Positions 54,008 through 63,627 of a DNA stretch of 64,000 nt are shown here, one piece after another. Positions within the stretch are counted from its first letter, which is position 1, and every line of letters starts with the position of its first letter. Source of the stretch: Colwellia echini (GTDB lineage Bacteria > Pseudomonadota > Gammaproteobacteria > Enterobacterales > Alteromonadaceae); contig NZ_PJAI02000018.1 of NCBI RefSeq assembly GCF_002843355.2, positions 1-64,000 on the forward strand, written 5' to 3'. A model generated the notes under the pieces. It was not told the DNA's origin. It worked only from the letters and a program-made list of their open reading frames with translations, and did not search any database. The translations under genes and the position numbers were made by a program.

Positions 54008-56698
54008 ATGAAAACAACGTTGAAACGTTTAAGTCTTGCCATTGCAGCAAGTTTAGCAATCAGCCCAGTTTATGCCGCTACATCGGCAGAAACAGATGCT
54101 GCAGATGATGCAGCCATAGAAGAAGTGATTGTTAAGGCAAGTCGCTTAAAAGGTACAGCGAGTGCCGTAATGCAAGAGCGTCGTGATCAAGCTTTTATCG
54201 CCGACATTATTGGTGCAGAGCAAATATCACGTACCGGTGACTCTGATGCAGCAGCGGCATTACGACGAGTAACAGGTGTTACTTTGGTTGATGGTAAATA
54301 TATTTATATTCGTGGTTTAGGTGAGCGCTATTCAAGCACACAATTAAACGGCGCAGCGGTACCAAGCCCAGACCCAACTAGAACGGTTATCCCGCTTGAT
54401 TTATTTCCATCGTCTATTGTTGAATCATTAGCAGTACAAAAATCTTACTCAGTTAACCTGCCAGCGCATTTTGGTGGTGGTAACATTGATATACGTTTGA
54501 AAAGTATTCCAAGTGATTTTGTGTTTACCATGCAAGGTAAGCTTGGTGGCAATACTAACAACTTTGATGGTGGCTTAACCTACGATGGTGGCAGCGATGA
54601 TTGGTACGGTAAAGATGACGGTACTCGCGCAGCACCTGCACCATTGAAAGAATTGTGGGGAAATTACGAATCACTTAATGATTTGTCACAACAAGATAAC
54701 CGTGAAATTGCGGCGCAAATGAACCGCAATTATGAACCACAAGAAACAAGCATTAATCCAAACACTGGCTTTAATGTCACTTTGGGTGATAGATACGACT
54801 TTGATGACTTTAGTATAGGTTTTTTAAGTGCCGTTTCTTATGATAATAAATGGCTTGTACAAGAAATGTATGAAGGCCAAGACTTTACTTTCCAAGAAGG
54901 CAAAGACGGCGAAGACGATAGTTGGACTATGGTACGTGGTTATGATCAAATTGATTCAACAACCAATAATGTACGCTTCTCTGGTATGTTCAATTTTGGT
55001 TTAGAAATTTTAAAAGATCACCGTTTAGAATTTAACTCGTTGATTTTACATGATACAAATGACCAAATTCTCGACAAAGTAGGTAACAGTAACAACGTAA
55101 CTGTTAGTGATGGTTTACGTTTACGCGACAGTGTGGTTATTTACGAAGAACGTGAAATGATTTCTAACCAAGTTCGTGGTACACATAACTTTTCTCAGTT
55201 CTGGAACTTAGGTTTTGATTGGTTCTACTCTGATGCACGCTCTAACCGTTATGCGCCAGGTAATATTTCAACACGTTATATTTTAGCTGATGGAGCAAAC
55301 GGTCAACCAGAAGATGGAATATTTGACCCTATTAACGAAAGCTCATTACGAAATGCTAATACAGCGTCTCGTTATAGCTACCAAAACTTAGATGATAATG
55401 TTGAAAACTACGGCTTTAATTTTTCATTACCATTTCACTTTAGCGACGTAGAGTTAGAAATTACCGCGGGTGGTAATTTTACTCAAAAAACACGTGATGC
55501 TACAGCAAGACGTATTGATATTAATACTCTTGCTTTTGACGGCCTTGATTTAACTGGCTATCAAATGAATGAGATATTAACTGAAGATGTGATGCTAAAT
55601 CAGCCGTTATCAGGTAACGATTCTATTGCCCGTGATACTTCAATTGCAGGTGATGATTATTACTCAGGCCAAATGGTTGATGCTTATTACATTGATACCG
55701 ACTTCTTTATCGCCCAAAAATGGCGTATTGATTTAGGTTTACGTTATGAAACATTTAGCCAAGTTGTTGCCCCATTAGACCCAGCAACAGGTCAGTTTGA
55801 TTTACCTTCAGCACCAACAGATGAAGATTTATTAGCACTAACTTATAAAGATGACGATGTATTTGGTGCAATAGCTTTAACGTATGTAATGAGCGAAACC
55901 ATGCAATTTCGTGGTTCATTTGCGCAAACAACTATTCGCCCAGATATTCGCGAAGTAGCGCCAGCAACTTACATTGATCCATTAACGGGTTTCCCAGTTG
56001 GTGGTACGCCAAGCGTAACTAACACAGCAATTGATAACTATGACCTTCGTTGGGAATGGTACTTACAAAGCGGTGATAACTTATCGGTTGGTTTATTCTA
56101 TAAAGACATGCTTAACCCTATTGAAGCGGTTCAATCGCCAGCACAAGATGGTCCACCATTAATCAGAATTGCTAACGCTGAAGACGGTTATTTATATGGT
56201 ATTGAAGTTGAATTCTTAAAAGACTTTAACTTCTTAGGTAGCTTTGCGGGTATGCATGGTTCAGACTTCTTCTTATCGGGTAACTTCACGGTAAGTGAAT
56301 CTGAAATCAATATCGATACGCAAAGTGTTGTAGACCAAACAGGCGTGTCTACTACAATCACGAATCCAACAAGAGCGATGACAGGTCACTCACCTTGGGT
56401 AGTGAATATGAACTTAGGTTGGGATGCACCAAATGGAAATCACAGTGCGACACTTGCTTACAACGTGTTTGCTGAGCGTATTATCATTGCCGGTATTGAT
56501 GGCAAAGGTGATGCCTATGAAGAACCATTTAACTCACTAGATTTAGTGTATACCTACTACCCAACATTCTCGTCTAAGCTGAACTTTAAAGTGCAAAACA
56601 TTTTAGATCAAACTAAACGACTTGAATTTGACGATACTTTAATGCGTAGTGCTACTCGTGGGGTTACCTTTGAAGTATCTTATGAATATGACTTCTAA
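54008..56698 (+). CDS. TonB-dependent outer-membrane receptor
   Basis: 896 residues. A signal peptide (ending PVYA), a TonB-box-like IEEVIVKAS, a plug domain (about 45-180; DAAAALRRVTGVTLVDGKYIYIRGLGERYSSTQLNGAAVPSPDPTR), then a 22-strand-type barrel ending TFEVSYEYDF. It imports an unknown ligand with energy from TonB-ExbBD. The gene upstream encodes a surface lipoprotein, a common pairing for nutrient capture. Ligand not inferable from sequence. Confidence 0.9.
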   Translation: MKTTLKRLSLAIAASLAISPVYAATSAETDAADDAAIEEVIVKASRLKGTASAVMQERRDQAFIADIIGAEQISRTGDSDAAAALRRVTGVTLVDGKYIYIRGLGERYSSTQLNGAAVPSPDPTRTVIPLDLFPSSIVESLAVQKSYSVNLPAHFGGGNIDIRLKSIPSDFVFTMQGKLGGNTNNFDGGLTYDGGSDDWYGKDDGTRAAPAPLKELWGNYESLNDLSQQDNREIAAQMNRNYEPQETSINPNTGFNVTLGDRYDFDDFSIGFLSAVSYDNKWLVQEMYEGQDFTFQEGKDGEDDSWTMVRGYDQIDSTTNNVRFSGMFNFGLEILKDHRLEFNSLILHDTNDQILDKVGNSNNVTVSDGLRLRDSVVIYEEREMISNQVRGTHNFSQFWNLGFDWFYSDARSNRYAPGNISTRYILADGANGQPEDGIFDPINESSLRNANTASRYSYQNLDDNVENYGFNFSLPFHFSDVELEITAGGNFTQKTRDATARRIDINTLAFDGLDLTGYQMNEILTEDVMLNQPLSGNDSIARDTSIAGDDYYSGQMVDAYYIDTDFFIAQKWRIDLGLRYETFSQVVAPLDPATGQFDLPSAPTDEDLLALTYKDDDVFGAIALTYVMSETMQFRGSFAQTTIRPDIREVAPATYIDPLTGFPVGGTPSVTNTAIDNYDLRWEWYLQSGDNLSVGLFYKDMLNPIEAVQSPAQDGPPLIRIANAEDGYLYGIEVEFLKDFNFLGSFAGMHGSDFFLSGNFTVSESEINIDTQSVVDQTGVSTTITNPTRAMTGHSPWVVNMNLGWDAPNGNHSATLAYNVFAERIIIAGIDGKGDAYEEPFNSLDLVYTYYPTFSSKLNFKVQNILDQTKRLEFDDTLMRSATRGVTFEVSYEYDF

Positions 56699-56770
56699 GT
56701 TGAGTTAACTAAAATTAAGTTGATTTAGTTATTAGCTGATATATTAATCGCTAATTATTATTACTGAAAA

Positions 56771-56820
56771 ACTGAAAAACTGAAAAACTGAAAACGCTTA
56801 CCGTAATGTAAGCGTTTTTT
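56771..56820. terminator. Terminator between the TonB receptor and pdsS, preceded by ACTGAAAA repeats
   Basis: Four near-perfect ACTGAAAA(A) units at about 56763-56793 run into a stem AAAACGCTTAC/GTAAGCGTTTT (56791-56801, 56808-56818) and a T-run. It lies between convergent genes and can stop both. Confidence 0.88.
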
Positions 56821-56842
56821 TATGGGCGTTTTTTATGCGCTT

Positions 56843-59230
56843 TTACTTAACCGTAGGAATTGTCACTATTGCATCAACACCAGTTGCACTTTCATTATTA
56901 ATAATCTCAATTTTACCCTGATGAAATTGTGCAATTAATTGCGCTATATATAAGCCTAATCCCAAATGAGGCTGTTGTTGCGGGCTCATTTCGTTATGCT
57001 TAGTGGTAGAAAATGATTGGTTGTTTTTGCGCACCGACACCATAGAATCAAATAAACGCTCTTGCATCGCTTCAGGTAATAATTCACCAATATTACTTAT
57101 CGTTAAAATATACAGATCATTTTTACGACTTAACCTTATATCTATGATGGTATTTTCAGCGGCAAACTCAACTGCGTTAGCGAGCAATTTATCAAGCAGT
57201 TGGGCGAGTAATTCTGGGCCGCCGTTAACCCAATTTTTTCGTTTAATTGTTTTTGTTGTAGCATCAATAGAACTTGTTGAAAGATTGGGATTTACCGTTT
57301 TCTCTACTTCCTTTCGATCAAATGAATCAATTACCAAATCAATAACTAAATCAAATTCTTGTTGTGGTTGGGTTAATTGATAACCTTGCACGCAACCACG
57401 CACAACTTCGTCGATAGAGTAGTCAATTCGCTCACTGTTTTGTAAACTTTGCTCTAATCGGGTTGCTTCGCTCATTAAGGTTAAAATAGTTGATAAACGA
57501 TTAACGCCTTCTTTAGCTCTGTGCATGTATACGTTGTCTTGGCTGGCGGGTAAATCAAGCTCTAATGATTCTAAAGATGATTTTACCACGGCAACAGGGG
57601 TTCTTAATTCGTGCGATAAACTCGCCGACATCCCTTGCAAATATTGTGTATATTGTCCTAAGCGTTGCACCATTAAAGCAAAACTTCGTTGTAAATCACC
57701 CACTTCATCAGAGGCTTTACTCAGTGGTATCGCTTGAATTATTTTACCTTGTTCATCAATCGCTTGCTCTGTTTGATTACGTAATGCGCGAATACGATTT
57801 GAGGTTCGAGAAGCAAACATAAACAAGCCAAAAGTGCCTAATCCCATTACCGCGATAATAATATTAAACCAACTTTGTAAGGCTTGATTTCGTAAAGAGC
57901 GTATACCGTTTGTGGTTTCTTCAGCAATTACCGCGCCTTGTACTTCGCCGTCACTGTAAATGGGGTAAGCCGCAGATAAAATAACCGCTTTATTGTCGGA
58001 AGTTAACCGCCATGAAGCACCGCTTTCACCAGTTAACGCTTTGGTTAAATGACTACCTTCAAGCTGAGCGACGTCATAAAGTTGATCATTAAAATCTTTA
58101 GGTGGTGTAGTTAAGATTTTGTTATATATCGCTAACAATTGTTCTTGCAATGGTCGATACCAGGTATCCGCTAAGGCAGGCTGTGTCATTTTACCCCACA
58201 AGCCATCTGAGTTTTTAATATCGCCTGCTTTGGCTAAAACGCGACCGTGTTTGTCTACCACCCAAATACGCGATTCACTGTGATCTAAACCTTTAATAAT
58301 ACGTTCAATTTCAGGAGAGGGTAATAATACTGTGCCTAATTGATCTGCTTGGGCAAAGGCTGAAGTACCTATGGTAATACGTTGCGTTGAGCTTGAATTG
58401 TTATCAATATCTGAGATGGCAAAACTTAACTGGCTGCCAAGCATTGATAATGGCAAACGTAATTCAATAGTATAACCTTGTTCGGTTTCACTCCACATTC
58501 CTTGAATTCTAGGCTCTGGCGCTAGCGGTTTATTTCCTCCATAAGTCGTTGATGAGTTTTGCGCAGGGTTAAGTGTTGAGGTAAGCCCTGAGCTGATATC
58601 AATTTCATATGCGGTTAACCAACCCGGTGCTTTGGTGGCGATTATATACCGACGAAAATCACCTGCTGGAGTGATAAAGGCAATTTGTAATAAATCATTA
58701 TTATCAATACGTAAACTATTTTTGGGGCGATAGACAATGCTATCGTCAGTTACGTCAAAATAAGCATAAAGGTGACTTTGGTAAATGCCAACCATATGCT
58801 TAAAAGAAAGGCTTTCTGGCTGATAAAAATCATCTCCTTCAAGTAAATAATCTTGCTGATAATTTAACGCGCGCTGTTGATTTCGCCAATCATCTAACTG
58901 GCCATCAAGTTGGATAGGATCAACAATGGGGTAAGCGTATAAATCTCTACCTTTTTGCACTTGTGGTAAAAAGCTAGCTTGCTTATCAAATAATGTCGGA
59001 CGTTCATGTAGTGCCGTTGCTACTGCGCGAACTGTGCCCATTAAGGTTTTTTCTTGACCGATACGTAAATATTTTTCCATTTCCCATACGTATTGATAAC
59101 CTAATAACGGGATGGCAAATAAAAATAACGATAACAAAAATAGTTTGCTACGTAAGCCAAACCTAGGTTTGAAAGTTAAGTTAAGGTTAAAAGGAAAAAC
59201 AGAGCGAGCAGGATCGCGATTACGTTTCAT
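56843..59230 (-). CDS. pdsS: Dedicated-sortase-system histidine kinase (PdsS)
   Basis: 795 residues. A first span (about 30-45), a long periplasmic part with a carbohydrate-binding-like segment (DGQLDDWRNQQ...HLYAYFDVTDD), a second span (about 455-475), a HAMP-like linker, then HisKA with SASLSHELRTPVAVVKSSLE (His about 538) and HATPase (LLANAVEFAAENT; GLGLYIAQLI). It matches the histidine kinase of the proteobacterial dedicated sortase system. It is co-directional with and starts 2 bp after the response regulator gene; they form an operon. The signal sensed is unknown. Confidence 0.87.
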   Translation of the reverse strand: MKRNRDPARSVFPFNLNLTFKPRFGLRSKLFLLSLFLFAIPLLGYQYVWEMEKYLRIGQEKTLMGTVRAVATALHERPTLFDKQASFLPQVQKGRDLYAYPIVDPIQLDGQLDDWRNQQRALNYQQDYLLEGDDFYQPESLSFKHMVGIYQSHLYAYFDVTDDSIVYRPKNSLRIDNNDLLQIAFITPAGDFRRYIIATKAPGWLTAYEIDISSGLTSTLNPAQNSSTTYGGNKPLAPEPRIQGMWSETEQGYTIELRLPLSMLGSQLSFAISDIDNNSSSTQRITIGTSAFAQADQLGTVLLPSPEIERIIKGLDHSESRIWVVDKHGRVLAKAGDIKNSDGLWGKMTQPALADTWYRPLQEQLLAIYNKILTTPPKDFNDQLYDVAQLEGSHLTKALTGESGASWRLTSDNKAVILSAAYPIYSDGEVQGAVIAEETTNGIRSLRNQALQSWFNIIIAVMGLGTFGLFMFASRTSNRIRALRNQTEQAIDEQGKIIQAIPLSKASDEVGDLQRSFALMVQRLGQYTQYLQGMSASLSHELRTPVAVVKSSLESLELDLPASQDNVYMHRAKEGVNRLSTILTLMSEATRLEQSLQNSERIDYSIDEVVRGCVQGYQLTQPQQEFDLVIDLVIDSFDRKEVEKTVNPNLSTSSIDATTKTIKRKNWVNGGPELLAQLLDKLLANAVEFAAENTIIDIRLSRKNDLYILTISNIGELLPEAMQERLFDSMVSVRKNNQSFSTTKHNEMSPQQQPHLGLGLYIAQLIAQFHQGKIEIINNESATGVDAIVTIPTVK

Positions 59231-59232
59231 AA

Positions 59233-59925
59233 TTAATCTGCTTTCCAGCGATAACCCATACCATAAACCGCATCAATACAGTCAAAGTTTTCATCGAGCT
59301 GAATAAACTTTTTACGAATACGTTTGATATGTGAGGTAATAGTACTGTCATCAACAAATACTTTAGCGTCTTCCATTAATTGCTGGCGACTCTTTACATG
59401 CCCTGGTACTTTTACCAAAGAGTGTACTAACCAAAATTCGGTTACGGTTAGCTCAATTAATTGTTGTTGCCAATGTACTAACATACGCTCAAGGCACAAG
59501 GTGACTGAGCCACTAACAATGTTATCTTCTAAACGTGTTGGTTTATGGCTGGCCTCAATGCGTCTAAATAATGCGGCAATGCGGGCGAGCATATGTGGCA
59601 AACTAATATCTTTAGTTAAATAATCATCAGCGCCCATGCGCAAACCGCTTACCGTGTCAAAATCGTTGTCACGTGCAGTCAAAAAAATGATTGGCAGAGA
59701 GCTAGAAAGTTGCCGTAATGCTTGGCAAAGAATAAAACCGCCATCTATTTCATCCTCTAAGCCAATATCAATTATTGCTAAATCAGGTAGTTTTTCTGTT
59801 AGGGCAAGTTGAGCTTCTTTACGGTTGCTATAGGCTTGCACTTTATAGCCTTGCTTTTGCAATAGCTCAGTGTAATTTTTTCTGATGGAGGTATCGTCTT
59901 CAACGATAGCTATAGTTCGGCTCAT
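59233..59925 (-). CDS. pdsR: Dedicated-sortase-system response regulator (PdsR)
   Basis: 230 residues, OmpR/PhoB family. The receiver has the phospho-acceptor Asp53 (AIIDIGLED), FLTARDND, and the winged-helix DNA-binding domain with DDSTITSHIKRIRKKF and YGMGYRW. Its cognate kinase is the adjacent pdsS. Like other family members it should bind direct repeats; the TTGCCATTT repeats at 60077-60139, between it and pdsO, are candidate sites. Confidence 0.9.
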   Translation of the reverse strand: MSRTIAIVEDDTSIRKNYTELLQKQGYKVQAYSNRKEAQLALTEKLPDLAIIDIGLEDEIDGGFILCQALRQLSSSLPIIFLTARDNDFDTVSGLRMGADDYLTKDISLPHMLARIAALFRRIEASHKPTRLEDNIVSGSVTLCLERMLVHWQQQLIELTVTEFWLVHSLVKVPGHVKSRQQLMEDAKVFVDDSTITSHIKRIRKKFIQLDENFDCIDAVYGMGYRWKAD

Positions 59926-60268
59926 TGAGTGTCCTGTTTACGGCTTCTGTTTCTGCGTTTATTTCTGCGTGTATTTCTGTGAGTGTAACTGCGTGTGTTG
60001 CGGCTGAGATTTGCTAGCAACTAACTTAAAATCATTATCTACCATAAAATCTCACATAAAAAGAGCAAAACCGCAATTGCCATTTTTTTGCCACAATTGC
60101 TCATCACATTGCCATTTTTCAACCCCTGTTTTGCCATTTCACTGTTGTTTAATAGATTCCGTAAACAAGATTAAGCCAATTTAACGAATCAGTTAGGCAG
60201 TCTTGAACTTAAACACTACTTACAAAAGTAACTAAAACACTACACAAAACATTGAAAAGGGTATCACC
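59926..60268. promoter_or_regulatory. pdsR/pdsO divergent region with two kinds of direct repeats
   Basis: Near pdsR, four degenerate 12-bp units (ATTTCTGCGTGT-like) run at 59949-59996 in its 5' leader. Nearer pdsO, TTGCCATTT recurs at 60077, 60109 and 60131, with a near copy TTGCCACAA at 60088. The spacings of 11, 21 and 22 bp are one or two helical turns, as expected for an OmpR-type regulator. The -35/-10 elements of pdsO are weak, which fits an activated promoter. No coding frame seen. Confidence 0.65.
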
Positions 60269-61126
60269 ATGAAAAAACAATTAATCGTATCAAGCATCAT
60301 TTTAGCATTAGCTACAGCACCTGTTATGGCGTCAACAGCAATTGAAGACACAGACAATACCAGTGAAAGTATTGGTTTTGGCACTGGCGTTATTCTTGGT
60401 GGCTTAATTGCGGGTCCACTTGGGGCTGTGGTTGCTGGCACTGTTGGTGTGCTTATCGGTCAATCACACGATAGACAAGAGTTGATTGAACAAGCTGATG
60501 TACGCTTGAAGCAAAACAATTTAGCAATGCAAGCCATTAATGATGACAAACAAAATTTAGCGAATTTGTTAATGCAAAGTGAGCAAGAAAAACAACAATT
60601 GACTCAAGAATTAGCGTCAACAGCAAATAGTTCAAACAATATGTTAAGCCAAGCTGAGCAATTAGAGCAGCTCAAGTTAAATCTTAGATTTGATGTTGAT
60701 TCATCAAAAGTTGAATCTTTTTATGAGCCGCAAATCAATCATTTAGCAATGATGATGCAAGAAAATCCTGAGTTGTCAGTTAACTTATCCGGTCATTCAG
60801 ATTCAAGTGGCAGTGAAGAGAGTAATTTGAAGCTTTCAAAAGCAAGAATTGAGTCAGTTAAATTAATGCTCGTGAAGTTAGGGGTTAATGAAAACGATAT
60901 TCACACCCAAGCATTTGGTGAAACTCAGTCGTTGCAAGTAAATCGCACTAAAAACAGTGACTTTAATGATCGTCGTGTTGATGTGCAATTATTCGCTCCT
61001 GAGCAAGTTGTTGAAGCTGAGCAAGTGAATGAAACAGCACAGTTAACTGAAGTAGAGCAAGTTACTGAAATAGAACAAACTTTTGCCCATACACACCACG
61101 ACGAAGCCATTGAAAAGATGGAGTAA
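60269..61126 (+). CDS. pdsO: Sortase-associated OmpA-family protein PdsO
   Basis: 285 residues. A signal peptide (ending VMAS) is followed by a glycine-rich hydrophobic segment (FGTGVILGGLIAGPLGAVVAGTVGVLIGQ), a coiled-coil (about 75-125) and a C-terminal OmpA peptidoglycan-binding domain (about 130-240; LRFDVDSSKV, LSGHSDSSGSEESNLKLSKARIESVK, GETQSLQVNRTKNSDFNDRRVDVQL). The acidic tail is unusual. In the Pds system it accompanies the substrate and sortase genes, probably linking the complex to the wall. AAAGGG ribosome site. Confidence 0.88.
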   Translation: MKKQLIVSSIILALATAPVMASTAIEDTDNTSESIGFGTGVILGGLIAGPLGAVVAGTVGVLIGQSHDRQELIEQADVRLKQNNLAMQAINDDKQNLANLLMQSEQEKQQLTQELASTANSSNNMLSQAEQLEQLKLNLRFDVDSSKVESFYEPQINHLAMMMQENPELSVNLSGHSDSSGSEESNLKLSKARIESVKLMLVKLGVNENDIHTQAFGETQSLQVNRTKNSDFNDRRVDVQLFAPEQVVEAEQVNETAQLTEVEQVTEIEQTFAHTHHDEAIEKME

Positions 61127-61153
61127 TACCAATAAATCATTTTTATTTGGTAT
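61126..61153. repeat. ATACCAA-type palindrome after pdsO
   Basis: ATACCAATAAA pairs with TTTATTTGGTAT across a short loop directly after the pdsO stop codon. It belongs to the same dispersed family as 12497-12511 and the ends of 42031-42189. It may act as a weak terminator. Confidence 0.6.
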
Positions 61154-61305
61154 AACGCATTTTTAAACCTCCTCTTGCCGAGTTGTCGTTATCTAGGCTT
61201 ATCAATATTAACTGATGCTAATTAATATTAGTTAATAAGTGATATCACTATTGATATCCATTTTGATAACTCGGCTATTTTTTATTCTTATTTCTGGAGA
61301 ACGGC

Positions 61306-63627
61306 ATGAAATTCAGCCCGACTTTTATCAATACCCTTATTATTTCTGGTGTGCTTTTCATTAATGTTGCAGGCGTTTTTATTTCTATGGGAAGTAACGC
61401 TTACGAAATAGAAAATAGCGCGAATTTAAATAATGCAGAAGTCAACAGCCCCAATTGGGATGAGGTAAATTTAAATGACGTAAGTAGCGGTACATTGTTG
61501 TTTAAGCAAAGTAACAGTAAACAATTTTTACAAGCACCACAGCTTAAAACCCAAGTAGATATAATCATTAATGGCATTGTCGCGAATGTGAAAGTTAAAC
61601 AAAAATTTACCAACGCGAGTAAGCAGTGGCAGCATGGCGTTTATGCTTTTCCGTTACCTGATGATTCAGCCATCAATCAACTGATTATGCGTGTTGGTGA
61701 ACGGGTTATTATTGGTGAGATTCAAGAAAAAAAACAAGCAAGAGAAACGTTCAATAAAGCCAAAAAAAATGGCAGGAAAGCCGCTTTAGTTGAGCAACAT
61801 CGACCTAATTTATTTACTACGCATATTGCTAATATTCCACCGAATGAAACGGTGGAAGTAGAGCTGACTTATTTCCAACAAGTAAACTTTCATAAAGTAG
61901 ATGATCAAGCAGGGGAGTTTAGTTTACATTTCCCGATGGCGATAACGCCAAGGTACCAACCTAATCGAATGATAAATTCAAGTTCAGCTGAGCCAAGTGA
62001 AAACTCGCGTTCAGGGCAAGCATATCACATTGATGATTCTTTCTCTGACCAAGCTTTGCCAGATTTGGCTTATCAAACCAAAGTCGCTAATCAAACGATT
62101 GATTTATCGGTTAACCTTTTCTCTGGTGCCGTGTTAGATCAAGTCAACAGTATTAATCATTCGCTCATTTCAACACAAAAATCAACTGGGCATTATGCGC
62201 TTAAATTAGTAGAGCAGCCGATGAATAAAGACTTTAAATTAACTTGGCAATATCAACAGCAAGATTTACCGCAAGTATTGAATTTTCAACAAAAGTATCA
62301 CGATAAACATTATGGCTTATTAATGGTTTTACCCGGAGCTTTGCCAGAGTCGTTAGCGAACAGCAAGAATAAAAACAAGGTCAAAGTACCGCGTGAATTA
62401 ACTTTTATTTTAGATACTTCAGGTTCTATGGCGGGTAGTTCGTTAGATCAAGCTAAGCAAGCGTTTAAGTATGCACTTAGCAGTTTAACTGAGCATGACA
62501 GCTTTCAATTAATCGCTTTTAATTCATATCCTACGCAACTTTTTTCTGCACCTGTAAGCGCAAATAATAAACATAAACAACAGGCTTGGCGTTTTGTTTC
62601 AGAATTACAATCTACAGGCGGAACTGAGATTAAATCTGCTTTGAATTTAGCACTTAAACCAAAAGTAAGTACCTATTACAAAACTAAAATTCAAACTCAG
62701 ACAAATGATACCCAGGGTGAAGAGCTGCAAAATAAATATATTGATGAAAATAAAAAGCTACAGCAAATTGTATTTTTAACTGATGGTGCTGTGGGGAATG
62801 AAGCAGAAATCTTTTCAGAGCTAGCTAAGAATATAGGAAATAAACGATTATTTACGGTTGGTTTGGGTAGCGCCCCTAATCGTTATTTTATGAAAAAGGC
62901 AGCAGAGATTGGTCGCGGTAGTTATCAATTTATCAGCAACCATAGTGAGCTTGTTAAAGAGATGAATAGTCTTTTTTCTAAACTGAGCCAACCAGTTCTG
63001 ACCAATTTAATGTTAAATGTTGAGCATGATCACCGCAATGCAAAACAAGGAAGTGTTACGATTAATACAACACCAAATCCTATTCCAGATGTTTATGCAG
63101 GTGAACCGCTATTTTTAAGTTATCAAATAACAGGGCAGAAAGCAGATAGTTTACTTAGCGGTATTTACCAAGGAAAAGCATGGTCAGTAATCGTTAAATC
63201 TCCACTTGATGAAAACGTTGCTGTCATGCCTAAGCCTGACTTTATTGCTGATGATGATTTGCAACAAGTATCTCTTACAGAGAAAAATATCCCCCCACTC
63301 GCAACATTATGGGCGAGGCGTAAAATTGCTGATCATTTTCGTCAATTGATGCTATATAAAGAGCCTGAGGCGAAAGCTAATATTATTGAGTTGGCTCTTG
63401 AATATCATTTGATCACACCATTCACTAGCTTGGTTGCGGTAGAAAAAGAAGTATCTCGACCACCCAACCAAACAGCTAAAACTAAACAGTTAACCAATAC
63501 GCTACCTGCGGGACAAAAACTACCGTCAACCGCATTAAACTGGCAATGGCAGTTTAATGCGGCAATAAGTTTATTAATAATGTCAGCCATATCGTTGTTG
63601 CTACTGCCATCGAGAAAGAGAGGATGA
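61306..63627 (+). CDS. Marine proteobacterial sortase target protein (VIT-vWA)
   Basis: 773 residues. An N-terminal signal/anchor is followed by a VIT domain (about 80-215; VDIIINGIVANVKVKQKFTN, YAFPLPDDSAINQLIMRVGER) and a vWA domain (about 360-540) with MIDAS DTSGSMAGSS. The C-terminus is a sortase signal: LPSTA at about 739, a hydrophobic span (AAISLLIMSAISLLLL) and PSRKRG. The adjacent sortase should cut at this site and attach the protein to an unknown nucleophile. Its stop overlaps the sortase ATG by 4 bp. Confidence 0.92.
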   Translation: MKFSPTFINTLIISGVLFINVAGVFISMGSNAYEIENSANLNNAEVNSPNWDEVNLNDVSSGTLLFKQSNSKQFLQAPQLKTQVDIIINGIVANVKVKQKFTNASKQWQHGVYAFPLPDDSAINQLIMRVGERVIIGEIQEKKQARETFNKAKKNGRKAALVEQHRPNLFTTHIANIPPNETVEVELTYFQQVNFHKVDDQAGEFSLHFPMAITPRYQPNRMINSSSAEPSENSRSGQAYHIDDSFSDQALPDLAYQTKVANQTIDLSVNLFSGAVLDQVNSINHSLISTQKSTGHYALKLVEQPMNKDFKLTWQYQQQDLPQVLNFQQKYHDKHYGLLMVLPGALPESLANSKNKNKVKVPRELTFILDTSGSMAGSSLDQAKQAFKYALSSLTEHDSFQLIAFNSYPTQLFSAPVSANNKHKQQAWRFVSELQSTGGTEIKSALNLALKPKVSTYYKTKIQTQTNDTQGEELQNKYIDENKKLQQIVFLTDGAVGNEAEIFSELAKNIGNKRLFTVGLGSAPNRYFMKKAAEIGRGSYQFISNHSELVKEMNSLFSKLSQPVLTNLMLNVEHDHRNAKQGSVTINTTPNPIPDVYAGEPLFLSYQITGQKADSLLSGIYQGKAWSVIVKSPLDENVAVMPKPDFIADDDLQQVSLTEKNIPPLATLWARRKIADHFRQLMLYKEPEAKANIIELALEYHLITPFTSLVAVEKEVSRPPNQTAKTKQLTNTLPAGQKLPSTALNWQWQFNAAISLLIMSAISLLLLPSRKRG

